Below, one piece after another: positions 1 through 6,068 of a stretch of 6,083 bases of DNA. A program made the translations under genes and the position numbers. This stretch comes from Spirochaetaceae bacterium (GTDB taxonomy: Bacteria > Spirochaetota > Spirochaetia > Sphaerochaetales > Sphaerochaetaceae). The stretch's first letter is position 1; each line of letters opens with the position of its first letter. The notes beneath the pieces are model-generated. The model made no database searches and was not told the DNA's origin. It saw only the letters and a list, made by a program, of their open reading frames with translations. Location: NCBI GenBank assembly GCA_003454065.1, contig DMKZ01000123.1, forward strand, positions 1-6,083. The letters are read 5' to 3'.

Positions 1-111
1 AGAGCATTGCCTGCCAATGGGAGCATACTGTCGCCATACTTTCAGATGGCGCTCCCGAAATCCTGACTTAGAGAGATGGGGTTGGGGCTCTTTTAAAACC
101 CCTTTCTTCAT
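1..111 (-). CDS. Possible small ORF, 3' end beyond the window (doubtful)
   Basis: An ATG at 111 opens a frame of 37 codons that stays open to the left edge of the window. The product begins MKKGVLKEPQPHLSK and is basic, with no motif, membrane segment or signal peptide that I recognise. A purine-rich GGAAGAG lies 8 bases upstream of the ATG and could serve as a ribosome binding site. It lies after the ilvE terminator, so it would need its own promoter, and none is evident. A 37-codon open frame can easily arise by chance, and a plus-strand frame is also open from base 1 to a TGA at 64-66. The stretch contains a strong hairpin (19-56), which suits a repeat or structured intergenic region as well as a gene. 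Treat it as a hypothetical fragment. Confidence 0.2.
   Translation of the reverse strand, partial: MKKGVLKEPQPHLSKSGFRERHLKVWRQYAPIGRQCS
19..56. repeat. Two-tier inverted repeat (hairpin) at the left edge
   Basis: CGCCAT (32-37) pairs exactly with ATGGCG (46-51) across an 8-base loop. The flanking GGGAG (19-23) pairs with CTCCC (52-56), with 8 unpaired bases (24-31) bulged on the left side, giving 11 base pairs in total. No T-tract follows on either strand, so it is not a standard intrinsic terminator. It may be part of a structured intergenic element or a repeat; its function is unknown. Confidence 0.5.
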
Positions 112-145
112 GCTGCTCGCTCTTCCGGCGCATGGCAATCCCCTC

Positions 146-172
146 AAAAAAAACCGGTGCATCAAGCACCGG
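146..172 (-). terminator. Intrinsic (rho-independent) terminator of ilvE
   Basis: Read on the minus strand, a perfect 7-bp GC-rich stem, CCGGTGC paired with GCACCGG, encloses a 5-base loop and is followed directly by eight T residues (153-146). It begins 38 bases after the ilvE stop codon, which is the expected place and orientation. This is a textbook terminator and marks the 3' end of the ilvE transcript. Confidence 0.93.
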
Positions 173-209
173 CGTGTTTATTCATAACTTGGGGTTTTTG
201 GAAGTGCCA

Positions 210-1226
210 TTATGCTTTGCAAATATCGACAACCCAGCCTTCTGGTCCTTTGACAGTGCCTTTTTGGATTCCCGTGAGCGTATCGTAGAGCTTTTTGGTG
301 ACAGGACCCATCTCGTTGCTGCCGGTTTCGAATGTGACTTCCTTGCCGTGATCTGAAATCCTCCTCACCGGAGATATTGCAGCGGCGGTTCCGCAAAGAA
401 AGCATTCCTTGAAATTCGATATTTCGTCGATTGCAACCGGTCTTTCCTCAATATCTATGTTCAGCATGTCGCGTGCGATTTGAATTATCGAGCGTTTCGT
501 GATCGACGGAAGGATCGAATCCGATTTCGGCGTGACCACTTTTCCGTCTTTGGTGACGAACATGACATTCGTTCCACCCGTTTCCTCCACGTATTTGCGC
601 GTCGCGGGATCGAGATAGAGGTTTTCATTGAAACCTGCTTTCTTCGCTTCCATGGTCGGATAAAGGCTCATGGCGTAGTTCAAGCCTGCCTTTATGTTCC
701 CAGTTCCCCTAGGTGCCGCTCTATCGTAATCCGAAACGCAAAGCGAGAGAGCCTTTTTGAAATACGATCCTACCGGCAGGGTGAAGATTCTGAATTCGAA
801 CTCTTCTGCCGAAACCACGTTTATGATAGGCTGCTTGCCGTACATGAACGGACGGACATAGAGAGACCCTCCGCTTGAATATTCGGGAACATAATCCTTG
901 TTGGCTTCAACCACGTCTTTGACAGCCTGTATGAAGCGATCTTTGGGAAACTCCGGCATGTTCATCCTCTTGCACGAGGATACCATGCGTTCCGCATTGA
1001 GATCGGGTCTGAAGCATACTATTCTTCCGTCTGCCGTTTCATAAGCCTTGAGTCCCTCGAAGCAGGTTTGGGCGTATTGCAGGACGCAGGCGCATTCGTT
1101 CATGACGATATTGCAATCATCCGTCATTTTCCCGGCATCCCATTTGCCGTTCTTGTATTCCGATACGAACCGCATCGCCGTTTTCGTATAGTTGAAACTT
1201 AAATTCTTGCTATCGACTTTCTTCAT
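210..1226 (-). CDS. ilvE: Branched-chain amino acid aminotransferase (PLP fold type IV)
   Basis: This cytoplasmic PLP enzyme of 338 residues interconverts leucine, isoleucine and valine with their 2-oxo acids, using glutamate/2-oxoglutarate as the amino partner. Family motifs appear in order: YAQTCFEGLKAY (51-62), the FRPDLNAERM stretch (72-81), LYVRPF (122-127), and GTGNIKAGLNYAMSL (174-188) with the PLP-binding lysine at K179. Then come EETGGTNVMF (215-224), where E216 should contact the pyridine nitrogen, and GTAAAISPV (279-287), which binds the cofactor phosphate. The layout resembles the larger BCAT type (Bacillus and eukaryotic enzymes) rather than the roughly 310-residue E. coli IlvE. 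The ATG at 1226 is the natural start, preceded by AAAGGAG (AGGAG at 1244-1240) with a rather long 13-base spacer. The gene has its own promoter upstream and a strong terminator downstream, so it can be expressed alone. No other ilv or leu genes are in view, so a biosynthetic or a catabolic role cannot be decided. Confidence 0.96.
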   Translation of the reverse strand: MKKVDSKNLSFNYTKTAMRFVSEYKNGKWDAGKMTDDCNIVMNECACVLQYAQTCFEGLKAYETADGRIVCFRPDLNAERMVSSCKRMNMPEFPKDRFIQAVKDVVEANKDYVPEYSSGGSLYVRPFMYGKQPIINVVSAEEFEFRIFTLPVGSYFKKALSLCVSDYDRAAPRGTGNIKAGLNYAMSLYPTMEAKKAGFNENLYLDPATRKYVEETGGTNVMFVTKDGKVVTPKSDSILPSITKRSIIQIARDMLNIDIEERPVAIDEISNFKECFLCGTAAAISPVRRISDHGKEVTFETGSNEMGPVTKKLYDTLTGIQKGTVKGPEGWVVDICKA

Positions 1227-1280
1227 GTCTGTCTTGTTTCTCCTTTAGCATATAATTGACCTGAAAATGTTTTTAGAAAT

Positions 1281-1320
1281 GCCCTTTATTATAAACCTAT
1301 GATTTTTAATGTTCAAGGGC
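1281..1320. repeat. Inverted repeat framing the ilvE promoter, possible operator
   Basis: GCCCTT (1281-1286) and AAGGGC (1315-1320) are exact inverse complements 28 bases apart. One arm overlaps the upstream edge of the -35 element; the other sits at the predicted transcription start. The placement would suit a repressor site or DNA loop, but 6-bp arms this far apart could be chance. The loop is AT-rich and no T-tract follows, so a terminator for the upstream operon is unlikely. Confidence 0.35.
1288..1316 (-). promoter_or_regulatory. Sigma-70-type promoter for ilvE
   Basis: On the minus strand, TTGAAC (1316-1311, four of six matches to TTGACA) is followed after exactly 17 bases by a perfect TATAAT (1293-1288). 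Transcription should begin near 1281, leaving a leader of about 55 bases before the ilvE ATG at 1226. The site lies in the 97-base gap between the lipoprotein gene and ilvE, so ilvE need not depend on the upstream operon. I see no long leader or attenuator-type hairpin. Confidence 0.75.
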
Positions 1321-1323
1321 GCT

Positions 1324-2055
1324 TTATATGGCGCATTCGAAGCTGAAGGCGATAGGCGTCTTCAGGAGAAGGAAATCAAGCAGCCTCAGATCCAAACGCA
1401 GCGTATTGTCGTTTTCGACTTCGAGTCCGTTGTGCGATGAAAAACCGTTATCGCTTATGAAAAGAATGGTCACGGTTGATTTTTGCAGATCCTTCGAGGA
1501 ATTGTCTCCGAAAACGAAGTCTATCATTTCGAGATATTCCTCTTCGCTCATATCCCTGTTGTAGTCGGCCAAGTAGGTTTTCACCTTGTCGTTTCCGATG
1601 ACAGGAAATACTTCCTCAAGATTTTCATAATTGTCCGCATCTATGTGGAATTCATATTTTTTGGAATTGATGCCCGCTTCATCTTCAGGATTCGAAGGAG
1701 TGAGATTCGAGGATGGCGCTCGGTTTGTTTTGATTATTTCGCTTAGCCTTGAATTTTTCGAAAGGCTTTCCAATTCGTTCGTATCAAAGGAGAAGAATCC
1801 GTATTTTTCTTTTTCCAAATCGATTTCGGAGCCTAATACGGATTCCAGGCTGTCTTGAAAATCCGAAACGGATGGCATGTATTCATTGCGTGTGACGACG
1901 ACGAGCTCGCTGCTTTTGACCTCCACGACGACATTCGATATGCAAGAGGCGCATAATATGCCTGCTATGGCGAAGATAGCGAGTCGAAACGCCTTGCAAT
2001 GCTTGAGGGCTTTTGGAAAGTCGCTGCATAAGGATGCTTTTTTGAAAACGCCCAT
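1324..2055 (-). CDS. Putative lipoprotein of unknown function, lpt-linked
   Basis: The product has 243 residues. Its N-terminus is a long, basic signal sequence (residues 1-22 carry several K and R), a hydrophobic core (about 24-35) and a lipobox-like L-C-A-S-C with the candidate lipidated cysteine at C38. The loose lipobox (Cys at -3) fits spirochaetal rules better than the strict E. coli consensus. The mature part is acidic, starts with a beta-strand-like run (NVVVEVKSSELVVVT), has a middle rich in Asp, Glu, Ser and Asn, and ends in hydrophobic and Leu-rich stretches. I recognise no domain. The ATG overlaps the TGA of the upstream permease by one base, with GAGGG about 10 bases upstream, so translation is probably coupled. 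Its place in the lptFG unit suggests an envelope role, perhaps in lipid transport or assembly; that is inference from context. It could instead be an unrelated surface lipoprotein. Confidence 0.85.
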   Translation of the reverse strand: MGVFKKASLCSDFPKALKHCKAFRLAIFAIAGILCASCISNVVVEVKSSELVVVTRNEYMPSVSDFQDSLESVLGSEIDLEKEKYGFFSFDTNELESLSKNSRLSEIIKTNRAPSSNLTPSNPEDEAGINSKKYEFHIDADNYENLEEVFPVIGNDKVKTYLADYNRDMSEEEYLEMIDFVFGDNSSKDLQKSTVTILFISDNGFSSHNGLEVENDNTLRLDLRLLDFLLLKTPIAFSFECAI

Positions 2056-3143
2056 CAGCTTGATACCCTCGATGCTCCGAACAGCGATACGATAAGGATT
2101 CCCGCAATCGGTGTCAGCACAGCCATGAGAGGACTGATAAGCCCTTGCTTTGCCATTAGCGTGAATGCCATGTCAAGAGAGTAATAGACGATGCCAAGCG
2201 CCAGTGAGCTTATTATGGAATACATCAGAGCGTTCTTCTTGTTCTTCAGGTTCGACGATAGGGAGACGAGAATCATGATCAGGGCGGTGAACGGAGTGAA
2301 AATTCGTTTGAGGAAATCCGTGGATTTTTGCGCGTACATTTGCGACGATATGTATTTTATGGTCTTGAGATAGCTGAGCGAGCTGCGTATGCTCATTGTT
2401 TTCACGTCTTCGCCCTCGGCTCTGAAGAACTTCGGCTCCAAAACGAACGAATCTATTGTGTATTGCTCATGATGCGTAACCGAATGATTCATCGAGTCCA
2501 CGTCGAATTTATGGACGACCGCGTTTTTCAAATTCCATATTTTGGACTTCGCATTGTATTCGGCGCTTTCTGCGGTTACTTTCTCGTCCAATGTGTTTTC
2601 TGGCGTGAAGGTGGCGATGTCAAGCCTTTCCAGACGCTGTTTGCTGTCTATGTATCTGCTCGCCCTGATCGTCACGTTTCTTTCCCTATCTGAAAGCGAG
2701 ACGTTCCTGTTGTCTTTGGAAAACGAATCGGATGCTTTCGAGTATTCGATTTTCTTTTGGTCGTATTTCAAATCGAATGGTATTTTTATCCTTTCGTTGA
2801 ATGCGAAAAGCAAAGCCGTGAAGACGACCGCGATTATCATTATCGGAAGTATTATCCTCCGATATGAAATGCCTGCGGATAGAAAGCAGATGAATTCGTT
2901 GTTCGAATATAGCGAAGAGATGAAATAGGTGGTGGCGAACAGCAGGGCAGGACCTACCACGAGACTGATAGAGTTCGGAAAATGCAATAGCATGAGCATG
3001 AGCATCTGACCCTTTTTCATGTTCGAATACAGCTGAAAGCTTATGAACATTTCTATTATCATCATCATGAAAGAGGTGAGAATGGTGGTGTAAACGCTCA
3101 ATTTTATGAAATTCTTCGAAATGTATTTGTCGAGAAGGATCAT
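2055..3143 (-). CDS. lptG: LptF/LptG (YjgP/YjgQ) family permease, probable LptG
   Basis: This inner-membrane protein of 362 residues has the usual family length. In the LptB2FG transporter, two such permeases and the ATPase LptB pull lipopolysaccharide (or an equivalent lipid) out of the inner membrane. Three membrane helices (about 12-36, 58-79, 99-116) are followed by a periplasmic beta-rich domain (about 117-282) and three more helices (about 283-298, 305-326, 336-355). The cytoplasmic stretch NNEFICFLSAGISYRRI (81-97) matches the coupling-helix region that contacts LptB. In the periplasmic part, AESAEYNAKSKIWNL (191-205) looks like the family's jellyroll signature. I chose the ATG at 3143 because it forms an ATGA overlap with the upstream stop, has TGGAGG 11 bases upstream, and gives a normal N-terminus. 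A longer in-frame start at 3215 would add 24 unlikely residues. The F/G assignment rests mainly on gene order. lptB is not in the window. Confidence 0.9.
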   Translation of the reverse strand: MILLDKYISKNFIKLSVYTTILTSFMMMIIEMFISFQLYSNMKKGQMLMLMLLHFPNSISLVVGPALLFATTYFISSLYSNNEFICFLSAGISYRRIILPIMIIAVVFTALLFAFNERIKIPFDLKYDQKKIEYSKASDSFSKDNRNVSLSDRERNVTIRASRYIDSKQRLERLDIATFTPENTLDEKVTAESAEYNAKSKIWNLKNAVVHKFDVDSMNHSVTHHEQYTIDSFVLEPKFFRAEGEDVKTMSIRSSLSYLKTIKYISSQMYAQKSTDFLKRIFTPFTALIMILVSLSSNLKNKKNALMYSIISSLALGIVYYSLDMAFTLMAKQGLISPLMAVLTPIAGILIVSLFGASRVSS

Positions 3144-4432
3144 GTCTTGTTCTGCCTCCATAGCAGCGCTACGGCTATGATGAGGAAAAATGTGTCTGGA
3201 AAGAAGAGTTTCCAAGCGAACGGCTTCTCATATTCGGTGAGCGCTGAGAATTGAGCGAAGAACAGGATGCTCCAATAAGCCACCGATACCACCATGGATA
3301 TGGCGAATCCTATTAGCTTTCCGTGTTTGACCCTGAAGAAGGATAATGGGAATGCCAGAAGCGCCAGAATCATGCATGCTGCGGAAAGCGAAATCCTCTT
3401 GTAAAGTTCGGTTTCATTATATACGCGCCTGAAAGCCGTCGTGTTTTTGCGCAAGGTCTTGCGGAACTTGCTGAGGCTGTCCGAAACTTTTCCTATCGAT
3501 GAGAATATGTTGTTGGAATTGGTCATCTTATATACATCGGTGGTGTTGCTGGTCAGGACCACTGCAGCGTCATAGATTTCCTTGTCCTTTAATTTCTGAT
3601 TGTTCCGTTCCGTTATTTTCTCGGCATCTATCACTTCGAGCAGCTTTTTCGTTTTCACCTGCGTGCTGTTCGGTTCGCCGAATGACGGAAGCAGCGAGGT
3701 CATATCTATGGAATAGACCATTTCCCTTGCGCTTGCGAGTGTGTATTTCTTATCGTCATTCGAGGAGGTGAACATTATTTGCGGGTCATAGAGCGTCAGC
3801 TGGTATATGTAGCTGTCTTTTCCTCTTTGCTGCATTTTGCCTTTCTTTGCCGCGACGAGTCTTGCCTGATCCGAATTGGACGTGTCGAAAATGCGTATGT
3901 CGTCGATTGTGTCGCCGTGAACGTTTCCTACGGAGACGCTTACGGATCCGATTGTCGATACGCTGTTCGGCTTCAAGGCTATCGACGGCATGTTCCTTAT
4001 CACCCTGGCATATACCACCTTGTATTGATCGGCCGCCCATGGATTGACCGAATCGGCAATCCAATATGTTCCGAACGATGTCAGAATCGACATGAAAAGC
4101 AACGGCATGTAGATCGATTTGAGGCTGAGCCCCAAAGAGCGCATGGCTAAAATCTCATTCTTGCTTGCCAAGTCTCCCGTGAGCATGGCGACGGCTGTCA
4201 ACGTGCTGAATGGAAAAGTGAAGATGAGGAATTGGGGCGTAGATAGCAGCACAAGCTCGATTATGACTCTGATGGATAGGTTCTTGACCTCATCGCGCTG
4301 GAGTATGAGCAATATCTGGTTGATAAAGTATATGAAGAAGAAGAAAAGGAACGACAAAGTGAAATTGATTATGAATTCCCTGCACAAATATGTGAAAAGC
4401 AATCTCGGCTTTATCCGTATGTCCAATCGCAT
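3140..4432 (-). CDS. lptF: LptF/LptG (YjgP/YjgQ) family permease, probable LptF, enlarged
   Basis: This is the first gene of the lpt unit and encodes the likely partner of the next permease in an LptB2FG-type exporter. It gives 430 residues from the ATG at 4432, or 436 from 4450; residue numbers here count from 4450. Hydrophobic segments are at about 26-50, 60-90, 112-132, 352-374, 378-402 and 416-432, with the periplasmic domain at 133-350. The coupling-helix motif SKNEILAMRSLGLSLKSIY (97-115) is clear. Family members are usually about 360 residues; the excess lies in the periplasmic domain, chiefly 260-350, a charged, partly helical stretch with many K, N, T and S. Three in-frame ATGs compete (4450, 4441, 4432). 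I prefer 4432 because GGAAAGA lies 9 bases upstream and MRLDIRIKPRLL is a natural N-terminus, while 4450 has no ribosome binding site. The gene ends in a 4-base ATGA overlap with the next permease. Confidence 0.9.
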   Translation of the reverse strand: MRLDIRIKPRLLFTYLCREFIINFTLSFLFFFFIYFINQILLILQRDEVKNLSIRVIIELVLLSTPQFLIFTFPFSTLTAVAMLTGDLASKNEILAMRSLGLSLKSIYMPLLFMSILTSFGTYWIADSVNPWAADQYKVVYARVIRNMPSIALKPNSVSTIGSVSVSVGNVHGDTIDDIRIFDTSNSDQARLVAAKKGKMQQRGKDSYIYQLTLYDPQIMFTSSNDDKKYTLASAREMVYSIDMTSLLPSFGEPNSTQVKTKKLLEVIDAEKITERNNQKLKDKEIYDAAVVLTSNTTDVYKMTNSNNIFSSIGKVSDSLSKFRKTLRKNTTAFRRVYNETELYKRISLSAACMILALLAFPLSFFRVKHGKLIGFAISMVVSVAYWSILFFAQFSALTEYEKPFAWKLFFPDTFFLIIAVALLWRQNKT

Positions 4433-4448
4433 GGCACTCATTCTTTCC

Positions 4449-4477
4449 ATTATACAAAATTTCGCGAATTATTGAAA
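4449..4477 (-). promoter_or_regulatory. Tentative promoter of the lptF-lptG-lipoprotein operon
   Basis: The minus strand shows a perfect TATAAT at 4454-4449 in a very AT-rich gap (17 of 60 bases are G or C in 4441-4500). Seventeen bases upstream, TTTCAA (4477-4472) matches the -35 consensus at only three of six positions. The -10 box overlaps the ATG at 4450, so if the promoter is real that ATG cannot be the start codon. The predicted transcription start (about 4442) would give a very short leader. A promoter is expected here, since the upstream gene is dead, but a chance TATAAT is possible. Confidence 0.4.
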
Positions 4478-4501
4478 TATCATCAATTTTGGAGATCCGC
4501 G

Positions 4502-5426
4502 CATTTTTTTAGATTGGGTGAGGCAGTTTTTTGATTTCAATCGGATATATGGTGCTGTTATCTTCAATCAGCAAATCGATTTCGATTTTGTCTTTATCAC
4601 GGTAAAAGTGAATTGGCGGCTCTACGCCGTTATTGGCAAATGATTTTATGATTTCGCTCACGGCATAAGTTCCAAAAAACGCGCCTGCCATGGCTTCGTT
4701 TTGCATTACTTCCGGATTTGCCCATCGGGTGAGGTAAGCTGCAAGACCCGTATCCATGAAATAAAGCTTCGGGGTTTTCACCACGCGTTTCTCAACATTT
4801 GCACAATACGGCCTTAAAAGATGGACGAGTCCGCTTGTTATTAAAAGCATAAGCCACTTTTTTGCGGTCGCTTCGCTGGTTCCGCAATCTTTCCCTTGTC
4901 CCCGTAATTCACGAGCTGGCTTGTTCGCGATGCGACTATGGTGATGAATTGAATGAATTGGGTCTCATTCGCAACCTGTGCGAGCTTTCGCATGTCTCTT
5001 TCGATATATGTTTGTAATTAGGGTAGAAATCCTTTGTGCTGACCGTTCCCTTTATGACCTCCGGATAGCCTCCAAGATAAATGCGATCCCACGTATCCTT
5101 GACGGAATATCTTGTTTTCGACAGCGCTTTATTTCTTTCAAAGATGTAATCTTTCGCTGGAATGAAGCTATCGGAGAAACCGTCATATTGGATTTCTTCA
5201 AAAGCATGCGGGGACGGGTGCAATTCCATAAAAGCCTTAGGATCGTTTTTCGCAGATGCTTCTTCCAACGGGTCGTCAAATGTAAGATAAGCGATGTTTG
5301 CTGAGTCCGTTATTATTCTCATGAGCGTTATTTTCCAGTTTGTCTTGCTCCGACTACCAGAACAGCTGGAAACGAGCTGACAAGTCTTCTGATAGTTTCT
5401 TCTGCATGCCGAACGACGAATTCCAT
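4502..5426 (-). pseudogene. Degraded AAA_14/DUF4143-type ATPase gene
   Basis: Pieces of one protein lie in order across shifting minus-strand frames. The N-terminus (MEFVVRHAEETIRRL, ATG at 5426) leads into a Walker A core GARQTGK, where one base appears lost near 5330 and a TAA follows at once. The next frame continues AYLTFDDPLEEASAKNDP and a degenerate Walker B (FEEIQYD), then jumps near 5180 to SDSFIPAKDYIFERN. Roughly 60-75 residues usually found between, including the sensor TGSQ segment, are missing. About four bases are lost near 5010, splitting NY from YIERDMRKLAQV, and one base near 4895 within the helix-turn-helix-like part (NYGD then KDCGTSEATAKKWL). The DUF4143 part follows (KTPKLYFMDTGLAAYLTRW; FYRDKDKIEIDLLIED; YPIEIKK) until one A is lost in the run at 4527-4532. 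The family's last 60 or so residues are absent. Intact members are AAA+ ATPases of unclear role, sometimes discussed as toxin-like or nuclease-like. No functional product is expected. Confidence 0.88.
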
Positions 5427-5640
5427 ATAGCCATCATCATAATGCAGAACCTTTTGGTGACTATGGAGCGGAGAAAAAGCGGTGAAAACTTCCTTATGGG
5501 AAATGTTCCTGCAAAATACAAGTTTGAACGCAGGTTTTGTAAAAAAGCCGGCAGACATCTATCGTGTTAGAACCTGATTATAATTTCTGAGCTTTCTGCA
5601 GATGTGAATTATGAAACATGAGCAAATCAAGACAGTGCTT
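5427..5640. other. Intergenic stretch with no supported gene
   Basis: Open frames here on both strands (for example minus 5558 leading into the pseudogene, plus 5340-5570) give proteins without recognisable features. The minus frame only joins the ATPase remnant by chance upstream extension; family members normally start close to the RHAEETIRRL motif. A TATAAT at 5579-5584 on the plus strand has no convincing -35 partner and no gene behind it. Base composition is like the rest of the genome until about 5640, where GC content rises sharply. Confidence 0.5.
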
Positions 5641-5647
5641 TGCATAT

Positions 5648-5669
5648 CAATGCCGTTCCAGCGGCATTG
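5648..5669. repeat. Perfect 8-bp hairpin
   Basis: CAATGCCG pairs exactly with CGGCATTG around the 6-base loop TTCCAG. It stands at the left boundary of the GC-rich block. No T-tract follows on the plus strand, and none follows on the minus strand, so it does not look like an ordinary terminator. It may be a structural end of the element. Confidence 0.6.
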
Positions 5670-5701
5670 TAGTCGCTCCGCCCGCGGCCGTGCGGCTGCG
5701 C

Positions 5702-5722
5702 GCTGATTGCGCTGCAATCAGC
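5702..5722. repeat. Perfect 9-bp hairpin with tri-nucleotide loop
   Basis: GCTGATTGC pairs exactly with GCAATCAGC around a GCT loop. A stem of nine consecutive pairs with a three-base loop is unlikely by chance and would fold as RNA or extrude as a cruciform. It is the second of at least five inverted repeats in the block. Confidence 0.6.
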
Positions 5723-5730
5723 TGCGGAAC

Positions 5731-5760
5731 CGTCCGCCGCCGTGCCGTAAGGCGAGGACG
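5731..5760. repeat. Nested inverted repeat
   Basis: Outer arms CGTCC (5731-5735) and GGACG (5756-5760) surround an inner GCC-GTAA-GGC hairpin (5744-5753). The arms are short and the region is GC-rich, so chance is a real possibility. It adds to the density of potential secondary structure but is weak by itself. Confidence 0.35.
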
Positions 5761-5845
5761 CCGCCGACGCTTGCGAAACGGCTTCTGTCCGGTTCCCGCA
5801 GGCTCTGGTCCGGGCTATCGCCTTCCGCCTTTGCGCCGGCCGGTT

Positions 5846-5883
5846 CCGCGCGAGCCCTTGCGGTGCGAGGCCTCGCCGCGCGG
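5846..5883. repeat. 7-bp inverted repeat enclosing a 12-bp palindrome
   Basis: CCGCGCG (5846-5852) is the inverse complement of CGCGCGG (5877-5883). Directly inside the right arm lies the perfect palindrome GCGAGGCCTCGC (5865-5876). The two pairings compete only partly. High GC content makes such matches easier to obtain, so their significance is modest. Confidence 0.45.
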
Positions 5884-5904
5884 CCGCACGATGTTCTCCG
5901 TTCG

Positions 5905-5927
5905 TATCGCCCGCGGGTGCCCGCCAT
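5905..5927. repeat. 23-base direct repeat, copy 1
   Basis: This copy matches positions 6061-6083 at 21 of 23 bases; the differences are G to A at the eleventh base and C to T at the seventeenth. It starts TATCGCCCGC and ends CGCCAT; on the minus strand it begins ATGGCG. Spacing from copy start to copy start is 156 bases. The flanks differ, so this is a repeated unit rather than a simple tandem duplication of a longer block, unless the match continues past the right edge. Confidence 0.7.
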
Positions 5928-5996
5928 TTTGTAAACTTATCCAAAGCCTCCGTAAACCCCTGCGAGCAGTTGCGGGATGAGAAACCGTCTATGCAA

Positions 5997-6048
5997 GTTC
6001 CGACGCTAAGCAGGACAATACTTTGCGTATGGCCTGCTGCGTCGGAAC
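5997..6048. repeat. Long composite hairpin (9 + 6 + 4 bp)
   Basis: GTTCCGACG (5997-6005) pairs perfectly with CGTCGGAAC (6040-6048). After a small internal loop (CTA against G), AGCAGG (6009-6014) pairs with CCTGCT (6033-6038). Further in, ATAC (6018-6021) pairs with GTAT (6027-6030) around a five-base loop. Nineteen base pairs in 52 bases is the strongest structure in the window. There is no T-tract. The GTT...AAC ends are the reverse of what an integron attC site would show. Confidence 0.7.
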
Positions 6049-6052
6049 GATT

Positions 6053-6068
6053 GGGCGGTTTATCGCCC
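6053..6068. repeat. Small GC-rich hairpin
   Basis: GGGCG pairs with CGCCC around the loop GTTTAT, only four bases after the long hairpin ending at 6048. Its right arm overlaps the second copy of the 23-base repeat. The tandem hairpins suggest a folded RNA or a structured repeat end rather than coding DNA. Confidence 0.45.

Noticed and set aside
480..878. Plus-strand open frame opposite ilvE
   Set aside because: It is an antisense shadow of the well-supported ilvE gene and shows no family motif.
3144..3215. Upstream extension of lptG by 24 residues
   Set aside because: The extension lies wholly within the lptF 3' end, is rich in His and Ser, and does not suit an inner-membrane protein N-terminus. 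The ATGA overlap and the TGGAGG motif support the start at 3143.
5427..5558. Upstream extension of the ATPase remnant
   Set aside because: The extra 44 residues do not resemble the family, whose members begin near the RHAEETIRRL motif.
5579..5584. Plus-strand TATAAT as a promoter
   Set aside because: There is no -35 match at 16-18 bases and no believable gene downstream on that strand.
5627..5944. Minus-strand open frame of 105 codons starting at TTG
   Set aside because: The GGAGG lies only 2 bases before the TTG, too close. The product is Ala- and Arg-rich without motifs, and the same DNA is open in several frames.
5618..5980. Plus-strand open frame of 120 codons in the GC-rich block
   Set aside because: The product is Arg- and Pro-rich low-complexity sequence with no domain, and no convincing ribosome site precedes it. 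The absence of stops is expected at about 72% GC.
5997..6048. Integron attC site
   Set aside because: The long hairpin ends in GTT...AAC, whereas attC sites run from RYYYAAC to GTTRRRY. No cassette gene or integrase is nearby.
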